DNA from: Streptomyces sp. NBC_00249
Lineage (GTDB): Bacteria > Actinomycetota > Actinomycetes > Streptomycetales > Streptomycetaceae
Direction: 5' to 3'
Length of the DNA stretch: 64,000 bases
Assembly: GCF_026342355.1 (NCBI RefSeq)
Contig: NZ_JAPEMV010000003.1
Coordinates: 124,001 to 188,000 of the forward strand
This document shows positions 1-9,442 of this stretch, one piece after another; positions within the stretch are counted from its first letter, which is position 1; the number at the start of each line of letters is the position of its first letter. Below the pieces are notes generated by a model. The model ran no database searches, was not told the DNA's origin, and saw only the letters and a list, made by a program, of their open reading frames with translations. A program made the translations under genes and the position numbers.

Positions 1-1320
1 ACCGTTGGCCCGCGCCGACCACACGTGCGTGGCGGGGCGCCACTCGTGGTGGCGTTCGGCGCCCTCGCACCTGCGCATGTCGAGGTAGGAGAAGAAGTTC
101 ACCGGGTACGGCCAGGAGCGCGCCGCGAACTCCTCCGGCGCCAGCAGCTCCCAGGCCCGTACGAACGGCACGTCGATGTGCCGGATCATCTCGCCGAACC
201 CGGCCTTCACCGAGGCCATGACCTGGGCGAAGTCCCGGCCGGGGGAGGCGTCGAACTCGATCGGCATGGTGTTGACGAACCAGCCCACCGCATCGTTCCA
301 GGAACCGCGCCCGCGCTCGCTGACGGGCATGAACCCCCGGTAGACCCCGGGCCCGCCCGCCTCGCGCAGACACACCGCGACCGAACCGAGCACCCCCATG
401 AACGGCTTCCCGTCGGCCTCCGCGCAGGCCTTCTCGAACACCTCGGCCTCGGCGGCGTCCAGCAGCGTGGACGCCTCGTTGACGATCGGGTACATCCGGT
501 CCGGCTCCACGCCCAGGTCGAGGGGGAAACGCGGGAAGAACTCGCCGTTGCCCTGGATGAAGGACTTCCAGTAGCCGAGCCGTTCGTCCCCCGCGTCGAT
601 GGACAGGTAGCGGCGGCGCTGCTCCTCGGCGAAGTCCAGGTAGCTCGGCGCGGGCGGCAGCACGGGCTCCTCGCCGCGCCGCAGGGCCTCGTAGGTGCCG
701 AGCACCTCACGGACCACGATCGGCATCGACATGCCGTCGCACACGATGTGGTCGAAGGCGAGGAAGACGGTCGCGGAGTCCGGGCGGAGCACGGCGCCCA
801 TCGTGAACAGCGGCCACGACAGGGTGTCGATGCTGCGCTTGAACCGCTCCACGAGGAAGCCGCGCAGCAGTTCGGCGGAGTCGAAGGTGGCCACGTGCTC
901 GGCCTCCAGGACGAGTTCGCCGGCGGCCAGGGGCTCGCACGCCAGCTCGCCGGCCAGCCGCCGGAACTCGCACCGCAGCACCTCGTGCCGCTGGACGAGG
1001 CCCAGCAGGGCCCGGGCCAGGGCGCCTTCGTCGAGCGCCCCCTCGACCTCGAAGGTGACGGCCAGCCAGGACGCGACCGGGTCGTCGGCCCCGCGGCTCT
1101 CCTCGGCGACGCTGAAGTGCTTGTCCTGGTTGAAGGAGGCCCTTCTGCCCGGGGCGCCGGACGCGTCCGGCGCCGGGCCGTCCGTGACCGGGGGCGCCGT
1201 CGCGGCCACGGGCGCCGGAACGGCTACGGGCCCCGGTACTGCTTCGGCCGTGGACCGCAACCTCCACTCGACCACTCGACCCGGCTCCAGGTGGTGCATC
1301 TCCAGAGGAAACTGCCGCAT
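1..1320 (-). CDS. Stand-alone condensation-domain protein (NRPS C / PapA-like acyltransferase fold), 3' end outside window
   Basis: The open frame runs off the left edge without a stop, so at least 440 residues are visible and the C-terminus is missing. Residues 1 to about 55 are Pro/Ala-rich and look disordered. The rest reads as an NRPS condensation-type acyltransferase. The core motif is DHIVCDG, a variant of HHxxxDG with Asp in the first position but the catalytic second His and the DG kept. Downstream is a GxVxRGFMPVSERG stretch and an NxVGWFVNTMPI segment typical of the C-domain floor loop. I chose ATG at 1320 because GAAGGG lies about 9 bases upstream. It is on the same strand as the ABC exporter upstream. 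No adenylation or carrier domain is visible, so it may acylate a free or carrier-bound substrate in a cluster continuing to the left. Substrate unknown. Confidence 0.75.
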   Translation of the reverse strand, partial: MRQFPLEMHHLEPGRVVEWRLRSTAEAVPGPVAVPAPVAATAPPVTDGPAPDASGAPGRRASFNQDKHFSVAEESRGADDPVASWLAVTFEVEGALDEGALARALLGLVQRHEVLRCEFRRLAGELACEPLAAGELVLEAEHVATFDSAELLRGFLVERFKRSIDTLSWPLFTMGAVLRPDSATVFLAFDHIVCDGMSMPIVVREVLGTYEALRRGEEPVLPPAPSYLDFAEEQRRRYLSIDAGDERLGYWKSFIQGNGEFFPRFPLDLGVEPDRMYPIVNEASTLLDAAEAEVFEKACAEADGKPFMGVLGSVAVCLREAGGPGVYRGFMPVSERGRGSWNDAVGWFVNTMPIEFDASPGRDFAQVMASVKAGFGEMIRHIDVPFVRAWELLAPEEFAARSWPYPVNFFSYLDMRRCEGAERHHEWRPATHVWSARANG

Positions 1321-1451
1321 TCCGTCATCCCTTCGCCCCCCAGGTCAACCCCGAGCGCCTAACGACACCCGCACCACGGAAGTGACGCCCGCGCCACCGC
1401 GGCCCGTCGTCCCGGTGGACGGCAGGAGCACCGGAGGGAGGAGACGCCGGC

Positions 1452-2414
1452 CTAGGCCGTCTCCTCCGCGTCGTCGCGGCGGACCTCGATGTGGTCGGCG
1501 GCCAGGTCGACGGCGACCCGGTGCTCCATGCCCAGCGCCTCGAGGAACTTGGGCGGCAGCTGCACCCGGCCCGTGCGGTCCAGCATCACGTACTCGCGCT
1601 CGCTGACCGACTCGGCGCCGTGCTCGTCGGTGACCGTGCGCCGGAGCACCTCACTGCTGGTGCGCCCGTCGCGGATGGCCACCGTACGGCGGACCTCGCC
1701 CGCCACCATCGGGTCGTGGGTGACGATCACCACGGTCGCGCCCAGCTCCCGGTTGACCGTCCGGAAGGCCTCGAAGACGGCGGCGCCGGTCTCGGAGTCC
1801 AGCTCGCCGGTCGGCTCGTCGGCCAGCAGCACCGCCGGGTCGTTGGCCATGGCCACGGCGATGGCGACGCGCTGCTGCTGGCCCCCCGACAGCTGCTCGG
1901 GGCGCCGGTCGGCGAGGGCGCCGATCTCCAGTGCCTCCAGCAGCTGCCCCACCCGCGCGGCCCGCCGGGCGGCCGCCTTGCGCCCGCCGCCCTTCAACTG
2001 CATCGGCAGTGCCACGTTCTGAGCGGCCGTCAGGAACGGCAGCAGGTTGCGGGCGGTCTGCTGCCAGACGAAGCCCACCGCCTCGCGCCGGTAGCGCAGC
2101 CGGTCCTTCGCGGACATCTCCAGCAGGTCGTAGCCGCCCACGGCGGCCTTGCCCGCCGTGGGCACGTCCAGACCCGCCAGGATGTTCAGCAGGGTGGACT
2201 TGCCGCTGCCGGAGGCCCCGACCAGGGCCACCAGGTCCCCCTGGGCCACCGTCAGTTCCAGCCCCTGCAAGGCCTGTACCTCGACCCCGGCGGAGCTGAA
2301 GATGCGGACCAGCCGGTCGCAGACGATGGCGGTGCCCGCGGCGGCGGCACGCGGTGCGGCGGCGGCCAGCGCGCTGCGCCGCAACTCCTCGTAGGTGGGC
2401 GCTTCGGTGCTCAA
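1452..2414 (-). CDS. ABC transporter ATP-binding protein (MacB/LolD type) with C-terminal AbrB-like domain
   Basis: This 320-residue ATPase has Walker A GASGSGKST, the signature LSGGQQQR, Walker B VLLADEPTGELD and an H-loop VIVTHDP. It belongs to the MacB/LolD/FtsE branch that powers FtsX-like permeases. About 45 residues follow the normal end of the ATPase. They include the segment LDRTGRVQLPPKFLEALGM and then a V-ADHIEV strand, which resembles an AbrB/MazE swapped-hairpin module. The start is TTG at 2414: its first bases overlap the stop of the upstream permease (TTGA) and GGGAGA lies just upstream. The overlap implies translational coupling with both permeases, so this is probably their ATPase. 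The AbrB-like tail might mediate dimerisation or DNA binding; that is inference. Confidence 0.88.
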   Translation of the reverse strand: MSTEAPTYEELRRSALAAAAPRAAAAGTAIVCDRLVRIFSSAGVEVQALQGLELTVAQGDLVALVGASGSGKSTLLNILAGLDVPTAGKAAVGGYDLLEMSAKDRLRYRREAVGFVWQQTARNLLPFLTAAQNVALPMQLKGGGRKAAARRAARVGQLLEALEIGALADRRPEQLSGGQQQRVAIAVAMANDPAVLLADEPTGELDSETGAAVFEAFRTVNRELGATVVIVTHDPMVAGEVRRTVAIRDGRTSSEVLRRTVTDEHGAESVSEREYVMLDRTGRVQLPPKFLEALGMEHRVAVDLAADHIEVRRDDAEETA

Positions 2415-5191
2415 CGGTCTCCCGCTCTCAACTCGGTGGTGATCTGACGGCGGCCGGACACCGCCGCCTCGACGAGCACGGCGACGGCCACCAGGGCCGC
2501 CAGCCCCAGCGCCTGCGACAGCACCGGCCACGCCGTCAGCCGCAGCCCGACCGGCACGGCGGACCCGACCAGCGCGGACAGGTCGACGGAGGGCCCGAGC
2601 AGGGCCGCGGCCCCGGCCGCGACCAGCCCGCCGCCCAGCGCGGCGGCCAGCGCCTGCGGCAGGGACTCCGCGACGATCAGCGCCACGCCCTGCCGGGGCC
2701 GCAGCCCCATGGTGCGCAGCCGGGCCAGCAGCGCGCCCCGCTCCGGGGCGGTCCGCACCAGGGTCAGCAGTACGGCCAGCACCGCGAAGCCCGCCGCTCC
2801 CGCCAGGGAGGCCCAGAACAGGCGCTGCGCCGCGTGCTGGAGGGGGTCCGCGGCGAGCCGGGCGGCGTCCGTCCCGCTCGTGCGGACCATGTGCCCGTCG
2901 GCGGTGCCCCCGGGGGCGGTCGCCCGCAGCAGCTCCTTCAGCGGACCGTCCTGGACGGAGCCGAGGGCGAACCAGTGGGTGGGGCGGGCCGCCTGCGGCA
3001 CCCGCGCGGTGACCGGTCCGGCGGGCAGCACGATGATCGCCGACCCGACGCTCGAGGGGGCGGGGGTGCCCTGGACCGTCCCGGCCGACTTCGCGCGCAG
3101 TTCCTCGCCGTTGCCCAGGCGCAGCCGGTAGACACCGTCGGGGCTCTGCCCGGCCAGCTCCTTGCTGAACAGCGCGGGCACGGGGGCGTCGGCGCCGACC
3201 GGGGCGGACAGGGCGGCGGGGTCGATCAGGCCCCGGCCGACGGCCTTGGCCAGCTCGGCGTAGGCGGCGGGGTCCGCGACGATCACCGTGGTCCGGGCGA
3301 AGCCCCGGTCGGTGCCGAACACGAACGCGTCGGGGTCCAGCCACATGCCCAGGGAGGTCCGTACGCCGGGCAGCGCGTCGGCGGCCTTGACGAACGCCTC
3401 GGGCAGGGCGGCCCCGAGGGGCGCCGCGACCCGCGCGTCACCGCCGATGCCGGCCCGCGCGACCGAGAGCCGCGCACTGTCCACGGACGCCAGCACGGTG
3501 GCCCCGAACCCGCCGGTGGTCACGGCCAGCAGCAGCGCGATCAGGGGCAGTACGGAGGGACGTGCCCGGTCCCCGGCGCCACGGGCGGCCCGGGCCAGGC
3601 CGAGGAAGCCGATGAGGCCGGGGCGCCGCCCGGCGGCCCGGGCCAGGCTCCCGACGAGCACGGGCTGGATCCTGGCCAGCAGCAGCCCGCCCGACAGGGC
3701 CAGCAGCAGCGGGGCCGCGACGAGCAGCGGGTCCACGTCCGCGCCGGGCGGGGCGACCCCCCGGCGGCGTACCTCGACCACGGCCGCGACCGTCGCGGCC
3801 AGTACGAGCAGCTCCGCCACGAGCCGCCGCCGGGGTGCGGGCCCGCGCGGCGGCGACAGCAGCACGAAGGCCCGTACGGGGAAGGCCAGCAGGGCGGCCA
3901 GCGCGACCGCCCCCGCCGCGATCAGGCCGGGCGCCAGGCGCGGGGTCGGCAGCAGGACCACGGGCAGCCAGGCGGCGAGCGCGGCGGCCGGCAGCACGGT
4001 GACGGCCCCCTCGCCCAGCAGCCGGCGCACGATCCCGGCGCGCGAGCCGCCCCGGGCGCGCAGCAGCAGCAGTTCGGACTCCCGCCGGGCGCCCGCGAGT
4101 CCGGCCGCGAGGCAGAGCACCACCAGGGTCACTCCGGCGAGCCCGGCAGGACCGATCGCGGCGAGCGGCGCCGCGGCCTGCCGGCGGGCCCGGGCCTCGG
4201 CGAACAGCCGGGGCAGCTCGGAGGTGACCCGCAGGTCCTGGCGGCCGGTCTCGCCGGCCAGTTCGGTGGCGGTCAGCCCGGCCACGAAGGAGGCGACCTC
4301 GTCGCTGACGGCGGGCAGCTCGTGGGCGCGCAGCACCCCGGTGTCCACCGGGAGCCGCCAGAAGTCCGTCGCCTTCGACCCCCAGGGGGCGATCCGGTCG
4401 AGGGCCTCCGGGCCGACGAGGGCGGAGGCGTACCAGCCGGGGCCCTTGGGGTGACAGGCCTCCGTGGGGCAGGGCAGTTCCGTCCAGTAGACGTCGGCCG
4501 CGTCCTCGGCGGCGTAGAAGCCGACGACCTCCGCGGTCATCGGGCCCGAGAGGTCCGCGCCGGCATCCAGCACCATGCCGAGCTTCACCCCCAGGGTGTC
4601 GGCCGCGCTCTTCGCCATGGCGACCGGGACGGGACCGCCCGGTGCGCCGCCGCTCGGCCAGCGCCCGGCGACGATCCGGGCGTGGGAGGCGACCTCGGGC
4701 AGGAACACCAGTTGCATCTGGGGCATGATCTCCTCGGGCGCGGCCAGCCCGGGGTTGAGCAGGGTGCGCGGCAGCGTGCCCATGGACCCGTGCACGGGGC
4801 CCTCGGCGGCCATCCGGAAACCCGAGGTGTCGACCCGGCGGCGCAGGGCGGCCAGGACGGAGTCCAGCTCCTGGGGGGTCTGCGTCCCGTACTTGGCCAG
4901 GGAACTGACGTACAGGCTGGTCGGCGAGGGCCCCCGGTCGGCCAGGTACGCGCGCAGCGCCTGGTCGGAGCCCCGGTCCAGGGCCCGGGGCAGGGCGGCC
5001 GCCAGCAGGACGGCGACGAACGCGAGGAGCATCGAGAGCAGCACCGAGCCGGGCGCCGCCCGCAGCCGGGTCCGCACCCAGCCCGCGCCGGCGGCGCTCC
5101 GGGCCGCGGCGGCGCCGGGCCGTGCGGGCGGCGCGGGCCGCGTGGGGCGCGCGGGCGGGTTCTCCTCGCGGCCGGGGGACGGGCTGGTCAC
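2411..5191 (-). CDS. FtsX-like ABC transporter permease
   Basis: This is a 926-residue integral membrane protein. The N-terminal 35 residues are Pro/Arg-rich and cytosolic. A first membrane segment follows (SVLLSMLLAFVAVLLAAALP), then a long extracytoplasmic domain of about 300 residues, a cluster of hydrophobic segments in the middle and another set at the C-terminus. That is the duplicated FtsX/MacB permease layout. GTG at 5191 is the start: it overlaps the stop of the next permease upstream (GTGA), with GGAGG just before it. Together with the two neighbours it should form an exporter or a mechanotransmission complex working on periplasm-side substrates. Nothing in the sequence identifies the substrate. 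Adjacency to the condensation-domain gene suggests, weakly, export of a peptide or lipid product. Confidence 0.87.
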   Translation of the reverse strand: MTSPSPGREENPPARPTRPAPPARPGAAAARSAAGAGWVRTRLRAAPGSVLLSMLLAFVAVLLAAALPRALDRGSDQALRAYLADRGPSPTSLYVSSLAKYGTQTPQELDSVLAALRRRVDTSGFRMAAEGPVHGSMGTLPRTLLNPGLAAPEEIMPQMQLVFLPEVASHARIVAGRWPSGGAPGGPVPVAMAKSAADTLGVKLGMVLDAGADLSGPMTAEVVGFYAAEDAADVYWTELPCPTEACHPKGPGWYASALVGPEALDRIAPWGSKATDFWRLPVDTGVLRAHELPAVSDEVASFVAGLTATELAGETGRQDLRVTSELPRLFAEARARRQAAAPLAAIGPAGLAGVTLVVLCLAAGLAGARRESELLLLRARGGSRAGIVRRLLGEGAVTVLPAAALAAWLPVVLLPTPRLAPGLIAAGAVALAALLAFPVRAFVLLSPPRGPAPRRRLVAELLVLAATVAAVVEVRRRGVAPPGADVDPLLVAAPLLLALSGGLLLARIQPVLVGSLARAAGRRPGLIGFLGLARAARGAGDRARPSVLPLIALLLAVTTGGFGATVLASVDSARLSVARAGIGGDARVAAPLGAALPEAFVKAADALPGVRTSLGMWLDPDAFVFGTDRGFARTTVIVADPAAYAELAKAVGRGLIDPAALSAPVGADAPVPALFSKELAGQSPDGVYRLRLGNGEELRAKSAGTVQGTPAPSSVGSAIIVLPAGPVTARVPQAARPTHWFALGSVQDGPLKELLRATAPGGTADGHMVRTSGTDAARLAADPLQHAAQRLFWASLAGAAGFAVLAVLLTLVRTAPERGALLARLRTMGLRPRQGVALIVAESLPQALAAALGGGLVAAGAAALLGPSVDLSALVGSAVPVGLRLTAWPVLSQALGLAALVAVAVLVEAAVSGRRQITTELRAGDR

Positions 5192-8100
5192 ATCTCCTCC
5201 ACATGGCGCAGCCGCGTGGCCACATCTCGTTTCCGGCGGCCCCCGAGCACGGCCGACAGCAGGGGAAGGGCCGCGATGGCGACGGCCAGCAGCAGCGTCG
5301 GCGCGGTCGGCAGGTCCACGAGGACCTGCGGTACGGGGCGCCGGGCGGCCGGGTCCAGCACGACCAGCGGCACCACCAGGTGCACGATGGCCGCTCCCAG
5401 CCCCACGCCCACGGCGGTCCCGAGGCCGACGAGCAGGCCGCTCTCGGCGGCGGCCGTCCTGCCGAGGCCGCCCCGGTCGGCGCCCAGGGCCAGCAGGATC
5501 GCGTGCTCGCGGCCCCGCTCGCGGGCGGCGGCCGCGGCCGAGGCGGCGAAACCGATGGCGGCGAGCACCGCGCAGGCGACGGCGAGCGCGGCGAGCGCGG
5601 CTTGCGGTCCGGCGCTCAGCGGGTCGCCCAGCAGGGCGGCCGTCACGTCCTCGCGCAGCACCAGCTGCTGGTGCCCGGCGCCGGCGCGCAGCTCGGCCGC
5701 GGCCCGGGCCGGGGCGGGGTCGTCGGCGGAGGCCGCGGGCATCCACCACTCGTCGGGCGCGGGCACCTCGCGGCCCTCCCTGGCCGCGAGCAGCCGTCCG
5801 GCGGCGCCCAGGTCGACGGCCACGGCCGTGCCGCCGGCCACGGGCAGCGAGCCGACGGCGGTGGTGATCCGCACGGGGACGACGGCGTCGACGCCGAGCC
5901 GGACGGGCACCACGTCGCCCACCGCCGACCCGACGGCCTTCAGGTAGGCGCGGGTGGCGATCCCGGGGATCTCGGTGGCGGGGGCCCCGGCCGTGGTCAG
6001 CGTGAGCTGGCTGCCGTCGAGCTGGGGCAGTCCCTGGTACTTCACCCGCATCAGCGCCCCGTCGGTCCCGGGCCCGGCCGCCGGCAGGGAGGCCGCCGCC
6101 TTCCCCGAGGACAGGGTCGGGGCCGTCAGGTACCAGGAGGGCGCGGCCGCCTCCACGGGGACGGCCGGCCCGCCCTGGGCGGCGGCGACGGAGACCCGGT
6201 GGAGGGTGACCTCCGCGTCGAGCGGGCCGACCGGAGTGCCGCCCGGGACGGACATCCCGGCCCCGTAGACGAGCACGATCCCGGCGATGTCCAGCGGCCC
6301 GGCGGCGGACCCCAGCGGGGCGCCCGTCAGCGCGGCGACGTCCACGGGGACGGTGGCGCGGCCGTCGTCCGGGAGCGCGGTCAGGGGCGAGCGGTACGTC
6401 AGCCCGTAGCGGTCGCGCAGCAGCAGGCTCAGCTGCGGGCTGCCGCTCGAACCGGTGGCCCGTACGGCCACGTCGAGGTCGATGCGCTGCGGCTGACCCG
6501 GCAGGGCGATGCCGGGCCCGGCGGGGGTGTCCCCGGCGAGCGGGGCGAACAGCTCACGCATGGGCCGCCCGTCGCGCAGGTCGGCGCGCAGCGGCACCCG
6601 GTCGGCGAAGGCGGGGGCGTCCACCGCCAGGACCTGTCCCGCGACGCCGCCGGGCAGTTCATGGCCGGAGCGGATCACGGGCGTCACCCGGTCGCCGCCG
6701 GGCAGGGCCGCGTACCGGCCGCCCCGGCCCGGCGCGGGCAGGTCGCTGCCGGTGATGCGCAGTCCTCCGGCGGTGGTGAAGTCGGCCTGGTCGCGCTGGG
6801 AGGCGGTCCAGGCGGTGTGCTGGCCGAGGGCGAGCACCCCGCTGGACACCGCGAGCACCAGCAGCAGTACGGGCCCGGTGGCCCGGCCCGGACGCCGGGA
6901 GAGCTGCCAGCCGACGAGGGCGGGGCCGAGCCCGCGGCCCCGCGCGGCGATCCGGCCGCCGAGCCGGGCGGCCAGGGGCAGCAGCCGCAGGACCAGCAGG
7001 GTGCCCGCGCACAGGGCCAGCGTCGGGGCCGCCACCAGCACCGGGTCGACGCCCAGCCCGCCGCCCGCCCCGGAGGGGCCCTCGTCCCCGCTGTACGCGG
7101 CGAGTTGCCGGTACGCGACGGCGGCGAGCGCCAGCAGCGCGAGGTCCGCGCCGGAGCGGGCGATCCCCGACACCAGCGCGCGCCGGCGGCCCGCGCGCCG
7201 CAGCGCGCCGGCCGCGGCCCCGCGCAGCAGCGCGGGCACGGTGGTGAGCAGGACGCACAGCAGGGCGAGCCCGGCCGCCACGGGCCACAGCAGCCAGGTC
7301 CGCCCGGTGGCCAACGGCACCTGGGCGAGCGCGCCGTGGCCGGCGAGCAGGCGCAGCAGGAAGGGGGTGAGGAGCGGGGCCAGCACCGCCGCGGGGAGGG
7401 CGAGCACCAGGGACTCGAAGGCCGACAGCAGTCCGAGGCGGCGGCGGGATGCGCCGCGCGCCGTCAGCAGGGCCCGTTCCGGTTCCTGACGCTCCGTCAA
7501 CAGGTGGGAGACCAGCAGCAGTGCGGCCGCGGCCAGTACCGCGAGCTGGAGCGCGCCGACCAGCAGGGTGGACCGGGCGACCCGCTGTGCGCTGTTCAAC
7601 TCGGCCAGGAGCTGCGGAAGTTCCGTGGTCACCGTCAGTCCGGCGGGGCGGGCGACGGCCGCCGCCTGCGCCCGGGTCCGGACGCCCTCCACCTCGGCGG
7701 TGCGGGCGGTGGAGAAGTCGGGGGTGAGCAGCACGGCCCGGCCGTTCTGCGGGAGCTTCCCGGCGGTGAAGGCCGAGTCGTCGACCAGCAGCGGGCCGTA
7801 GGTGGTGAAGCTGCCGATCTGCACCTCCTGCCCGCCGAGCGGATCGAGCCGCCAGTACGGGTCTTCCGGCCGCTCCGCCCGGTAGACCCCGGTGACGAGC
7901 ACACCCAGCGGGGCGCCGCCGTAGCGGTCGTCGAGGCGCACCTCGGCGGGCAGTGCCTGCGCCGTCAGCCCGAGCCGGGTCAGCGCCGCCTGCGGCACGG
8001 CCACCGGGAACAGTGCCGGGCGGTCCCCGACGGCATCCGGCCACCGGCCCGCGAGGAGGCGTACGCGGCTGCGGTCCAGGGCGGCCAGGAGGGTCAGGTC

Positions 8101-8439
8101 GGCGTCCTTGCCCTCGGCGCGCGCGCCGGGCAGTCCGTACGAGCGGCTGCGCGCCGCGCTCTCGACGCCGGCCGGGAGCCCGCCGAACAGCCCGGCGGAG
8201 AAGGCCCGTACGGCCTCGTCGTCCCCGCGGCGGGTGTCCGCCCCGTGCTCGGCGGTGAGCAGGACGGCGGTGCGGGTCCCGGCGCCCGCGGTGAGCGTCC
8301 GGCGCAGTCCGGCGTCGCCCACGGTGCGGGTGAACGCCAGCAGCGCGGTCAGCGCGGTGGTGGTGATGAGTACGGTGAGCAGCACGGCCGCGACGAGCGG
8401 CAGACGCCCGCGCAGCCGGCGCACGACGAAGCCGATCAT
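5188..8439 (-). CDS. FtsX-like ABC transporter permease
   Basis: This 1083-residue membrane protein begins with a basic stretch and one membrane helix (LVAAVLLTVLITTTALTALL), followed by a large extracytoplasmic domain. Several hydrophobic segments lie in the middle, with further helices near the C-terminus (around LAVAIAALPLLSAVLGG). The FtsX-type transmembrane module is therefore present twice. The start is ATG at 8439, preceded by GGGGAGGAA. It is first in a three-gene operon whose junctions overlap by four bases, and it is transcribed divergently from a second ATPase gene. The shared 190-bp gap before that gene probably holds both promoters; I found no clear palindrome there. It most likely pairs with the 926-residue permease, two unlike FtsX subunits per transporter. 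Confidence 0.87.
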   Translation of the reverse strand: MIGFVVRRLRGRLPLVAAVLLTVLITTTALTALLAFTRTVGDAGLRRTLTAGAGTRTAVLLTAEHGADTRRGDDEAVRAFSAGLFGGLPAGVESAARSRSYGLPGARAEGKDADLTLLAALDRSRVRLLAGRWPDAVGDRPALFPVAVPQAALTRLGLTAQALPAEVRLDDRYGGAPLGVLVTGVYRAERPEDPYWRLDPLGGQEVQIGSFTTYGPLLVDDSAFTAGKLPQNGRAVLLTPDFSTARTAEVEGVRTRAQAAAVARPAGLTVTTELPQLLAELNSAQRVARSTLLVGALQLAVLAAAALLLVSHLLTERQEPERALLTARGASRRRLGLLSAFESLVLALPAAVLAPLLTPFLLRLLAGHGALAQVPLATGRTWLLWPVAAGLALLCVLLTTVPALLRGAAAGALRRAGRRRALVSGIARSGADLALLALAAVAYRQLAAYSGDEGPSGAGGGLGVDPVLVAAPTLALCAGTLLVLRLLPLAARLGGRIAARGRGLGPALVGWQLSRRPGRATGPVLLLVLAVSSGVLALGQHTAWTASQRDQADFTTAGGLRITGSDLPAPGRGGRYAALPGGDRVTPVIRSGHELPGGVAGQVLAVDAPAFADRVPLRADLRDGRPMRELFAPLAGDTPAGPGIALPGQPQRIDLDVAVRATGSSGSPQLSLLLRDRYGLTYRSPLTALPDDGRATVPVDVAALTGAPLGSAAGPLDIAGIVLVYGAGMSVPGGTPVGPLDAEVTLHRVSVAAAQGGPAVPVEAAAPSWYLTAPTLSSGKAAASLPAAGPGTDGALMRVKYQGLPQLDGSQLTLTTAGAPATEIPGIATRAYLKAVGSAVGDVVPVRLGVDAVVPVRITTAVGSLPVAGGTAVAVDLGAAGRLLAAREGREVPAPDEWWMPAASADDPAPARAAAELRAGAGHQQLVLREDVTAALLGDPLSAGPQAALAALAVACAVLAAIGFAASAAAAARERGREHAILLALGADRGGLGRTAAAESGLLVGLGTAVGVGLGAAIVHLVVPLVVLDPAARRPVPQVLVDLPTAPTLLLAVAIAALPLLSAVLGGRRKRDVATRLRHVEEM

Positions 8440-8629
8440 GAGCCTGTTCCTCCCCCGAACCGGACCTTCGGCACCGGATAGCGGACGACTCTGTCAGATT
8501 CGTGCGGACATCGGAAGGTACTTGCGTGATTGATGTGACAGGTGAACAAATTCGGACGCGAGGGTACGAGAGTGCCGGACCGCGTTCCCGAGAAGCGCGG
8601 CCACCGGCCGAGCCGAGGGGGAGCACACC

Positions 8630-9373
8630 ATGACGCAGCAACGGGACAGCGGCACCACCACCGCGAGCGCAACGGCGACCGCCGACACCGGGGCGCCCAT
8701 GGTGGCCGTACGGGACCTGCGGCGCAGCTTCGGCTCGGGGGAGCGGACCGTGCACGCCCTGCGCGGGGTCTCCTTCGAGGCGCGCCGGGGCGAACTCACC
8801 GCCCTCAAGGGCCGGTCGGGCTCCGGCAAGACCACCCTGATGAACCTGGTCGGCGGCCTGGACACGCCGACCGGCGGCACCGTCGAACTCGACGGCACCG
8901 ACCTGGCCGCCCTGGACGAGGACGCGCGCCTCGCCCTGCGCCGCGACCGGATCGGCTTCGTCTTCCAGTCGTTCGGACTGATCCCCGTCCTCACCGCCGC
9001 CGAGAACATCGGGGTCCCCATGCGGATGCGCAAGGTCCCCGCCAGGCAGCGCGAGGAACGGGTCCGCACCCTGCTGGCCCTCGTGGGCCTCGCCGAACAC
9101 GCCGAGCAGCGCCCCGGAGAGCTCTCCGGCGGGCAGCAGCAGCGCGTCGCGCTCGCCCGGGCGCTGGCCAACGAGCCCGCCCTGATCATCGCGGACGAGC
9201 CCACCGGCCAGCTGGACTCCGAGACGGGCCGCTCCATCATGCGGCTGCTGCGCGCGGTGGTGCGCAGCGAGGGCGTCACCGCCCTGGTGGCCACCCACGA
9301 TCCGGAACTGATGGAACTCGCCGACCGGGTCGTGGAGCTCCGCGACGGCAGGATCGTCGAGACGGCGGGCTGA
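8630..9373 (+). CDS. ABC transporter ATP-binding protein (MacB/LolD type)
   Basis: This is a 247-residue stand-alone ATPase with Walker A GRSGSGKTT, Q-loop VFQSF, signature LSGGQQQR, Walker B LIIADEPTGQLD and switch VATHDPEL. Its length and motifs match LolD/MacB-type ATPases that partner FtsX-like permeases. The first 20 residues are Thr/Ala-rich and precede the conserved fold. The start ATG follows GAGGGGGAG. It is divergent from the two-permease operon, which already contains an ATPase of the same subfamily. The locus therefore has two ATPases and two permeases: either a heteromeric transporter or a duplicated energiser. It lacks the AbrB-like extension of the other ATPase. Confidence 0.9.
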   Translation: MTQQRDSGTTTASATATADTGAPMVAVRDLRRSFGSGERTVHALRGVSFEARRGELTALKGRSGSGKTTLMNLVGGLDTPTGGTVELDGTDLAALDEDARLALRRDRIGFVFQSFGLIPVLTAAENIGVPMRMRKVPARQREERVRTLLALVGLAEHAEQRPGELSGGQQQRVALARALANEPALIIADEPTGQLDSETGRSIMRLLRAVVRSEGVTALVATHDPELMELADRVVELRDGRIVETAG

Positions 9374-9442
9374 CGGCCGCCGGCCGCAGGACCCGCGAGG
9401 GGAGCGGGGGCGGCGCCGGGGGCGGTTCGGGCGCCGTGGGGG

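Noticed and set aside
25..1362. Long open frame on the plus strand opposite the condensation-domain gene
   Set aside because: Its translation is Gly/Arg/His-rich with no domain. The minus frame carries the DHxxxDG motif and a continuous fold.
2354..8481. Plus-strand open frames of about 1100-1200 residues over the two permeases
   Set aside because: They are antisense shadows created by the high GC content; the minus strand has membrane helices, ribosome sites and coupled starts.
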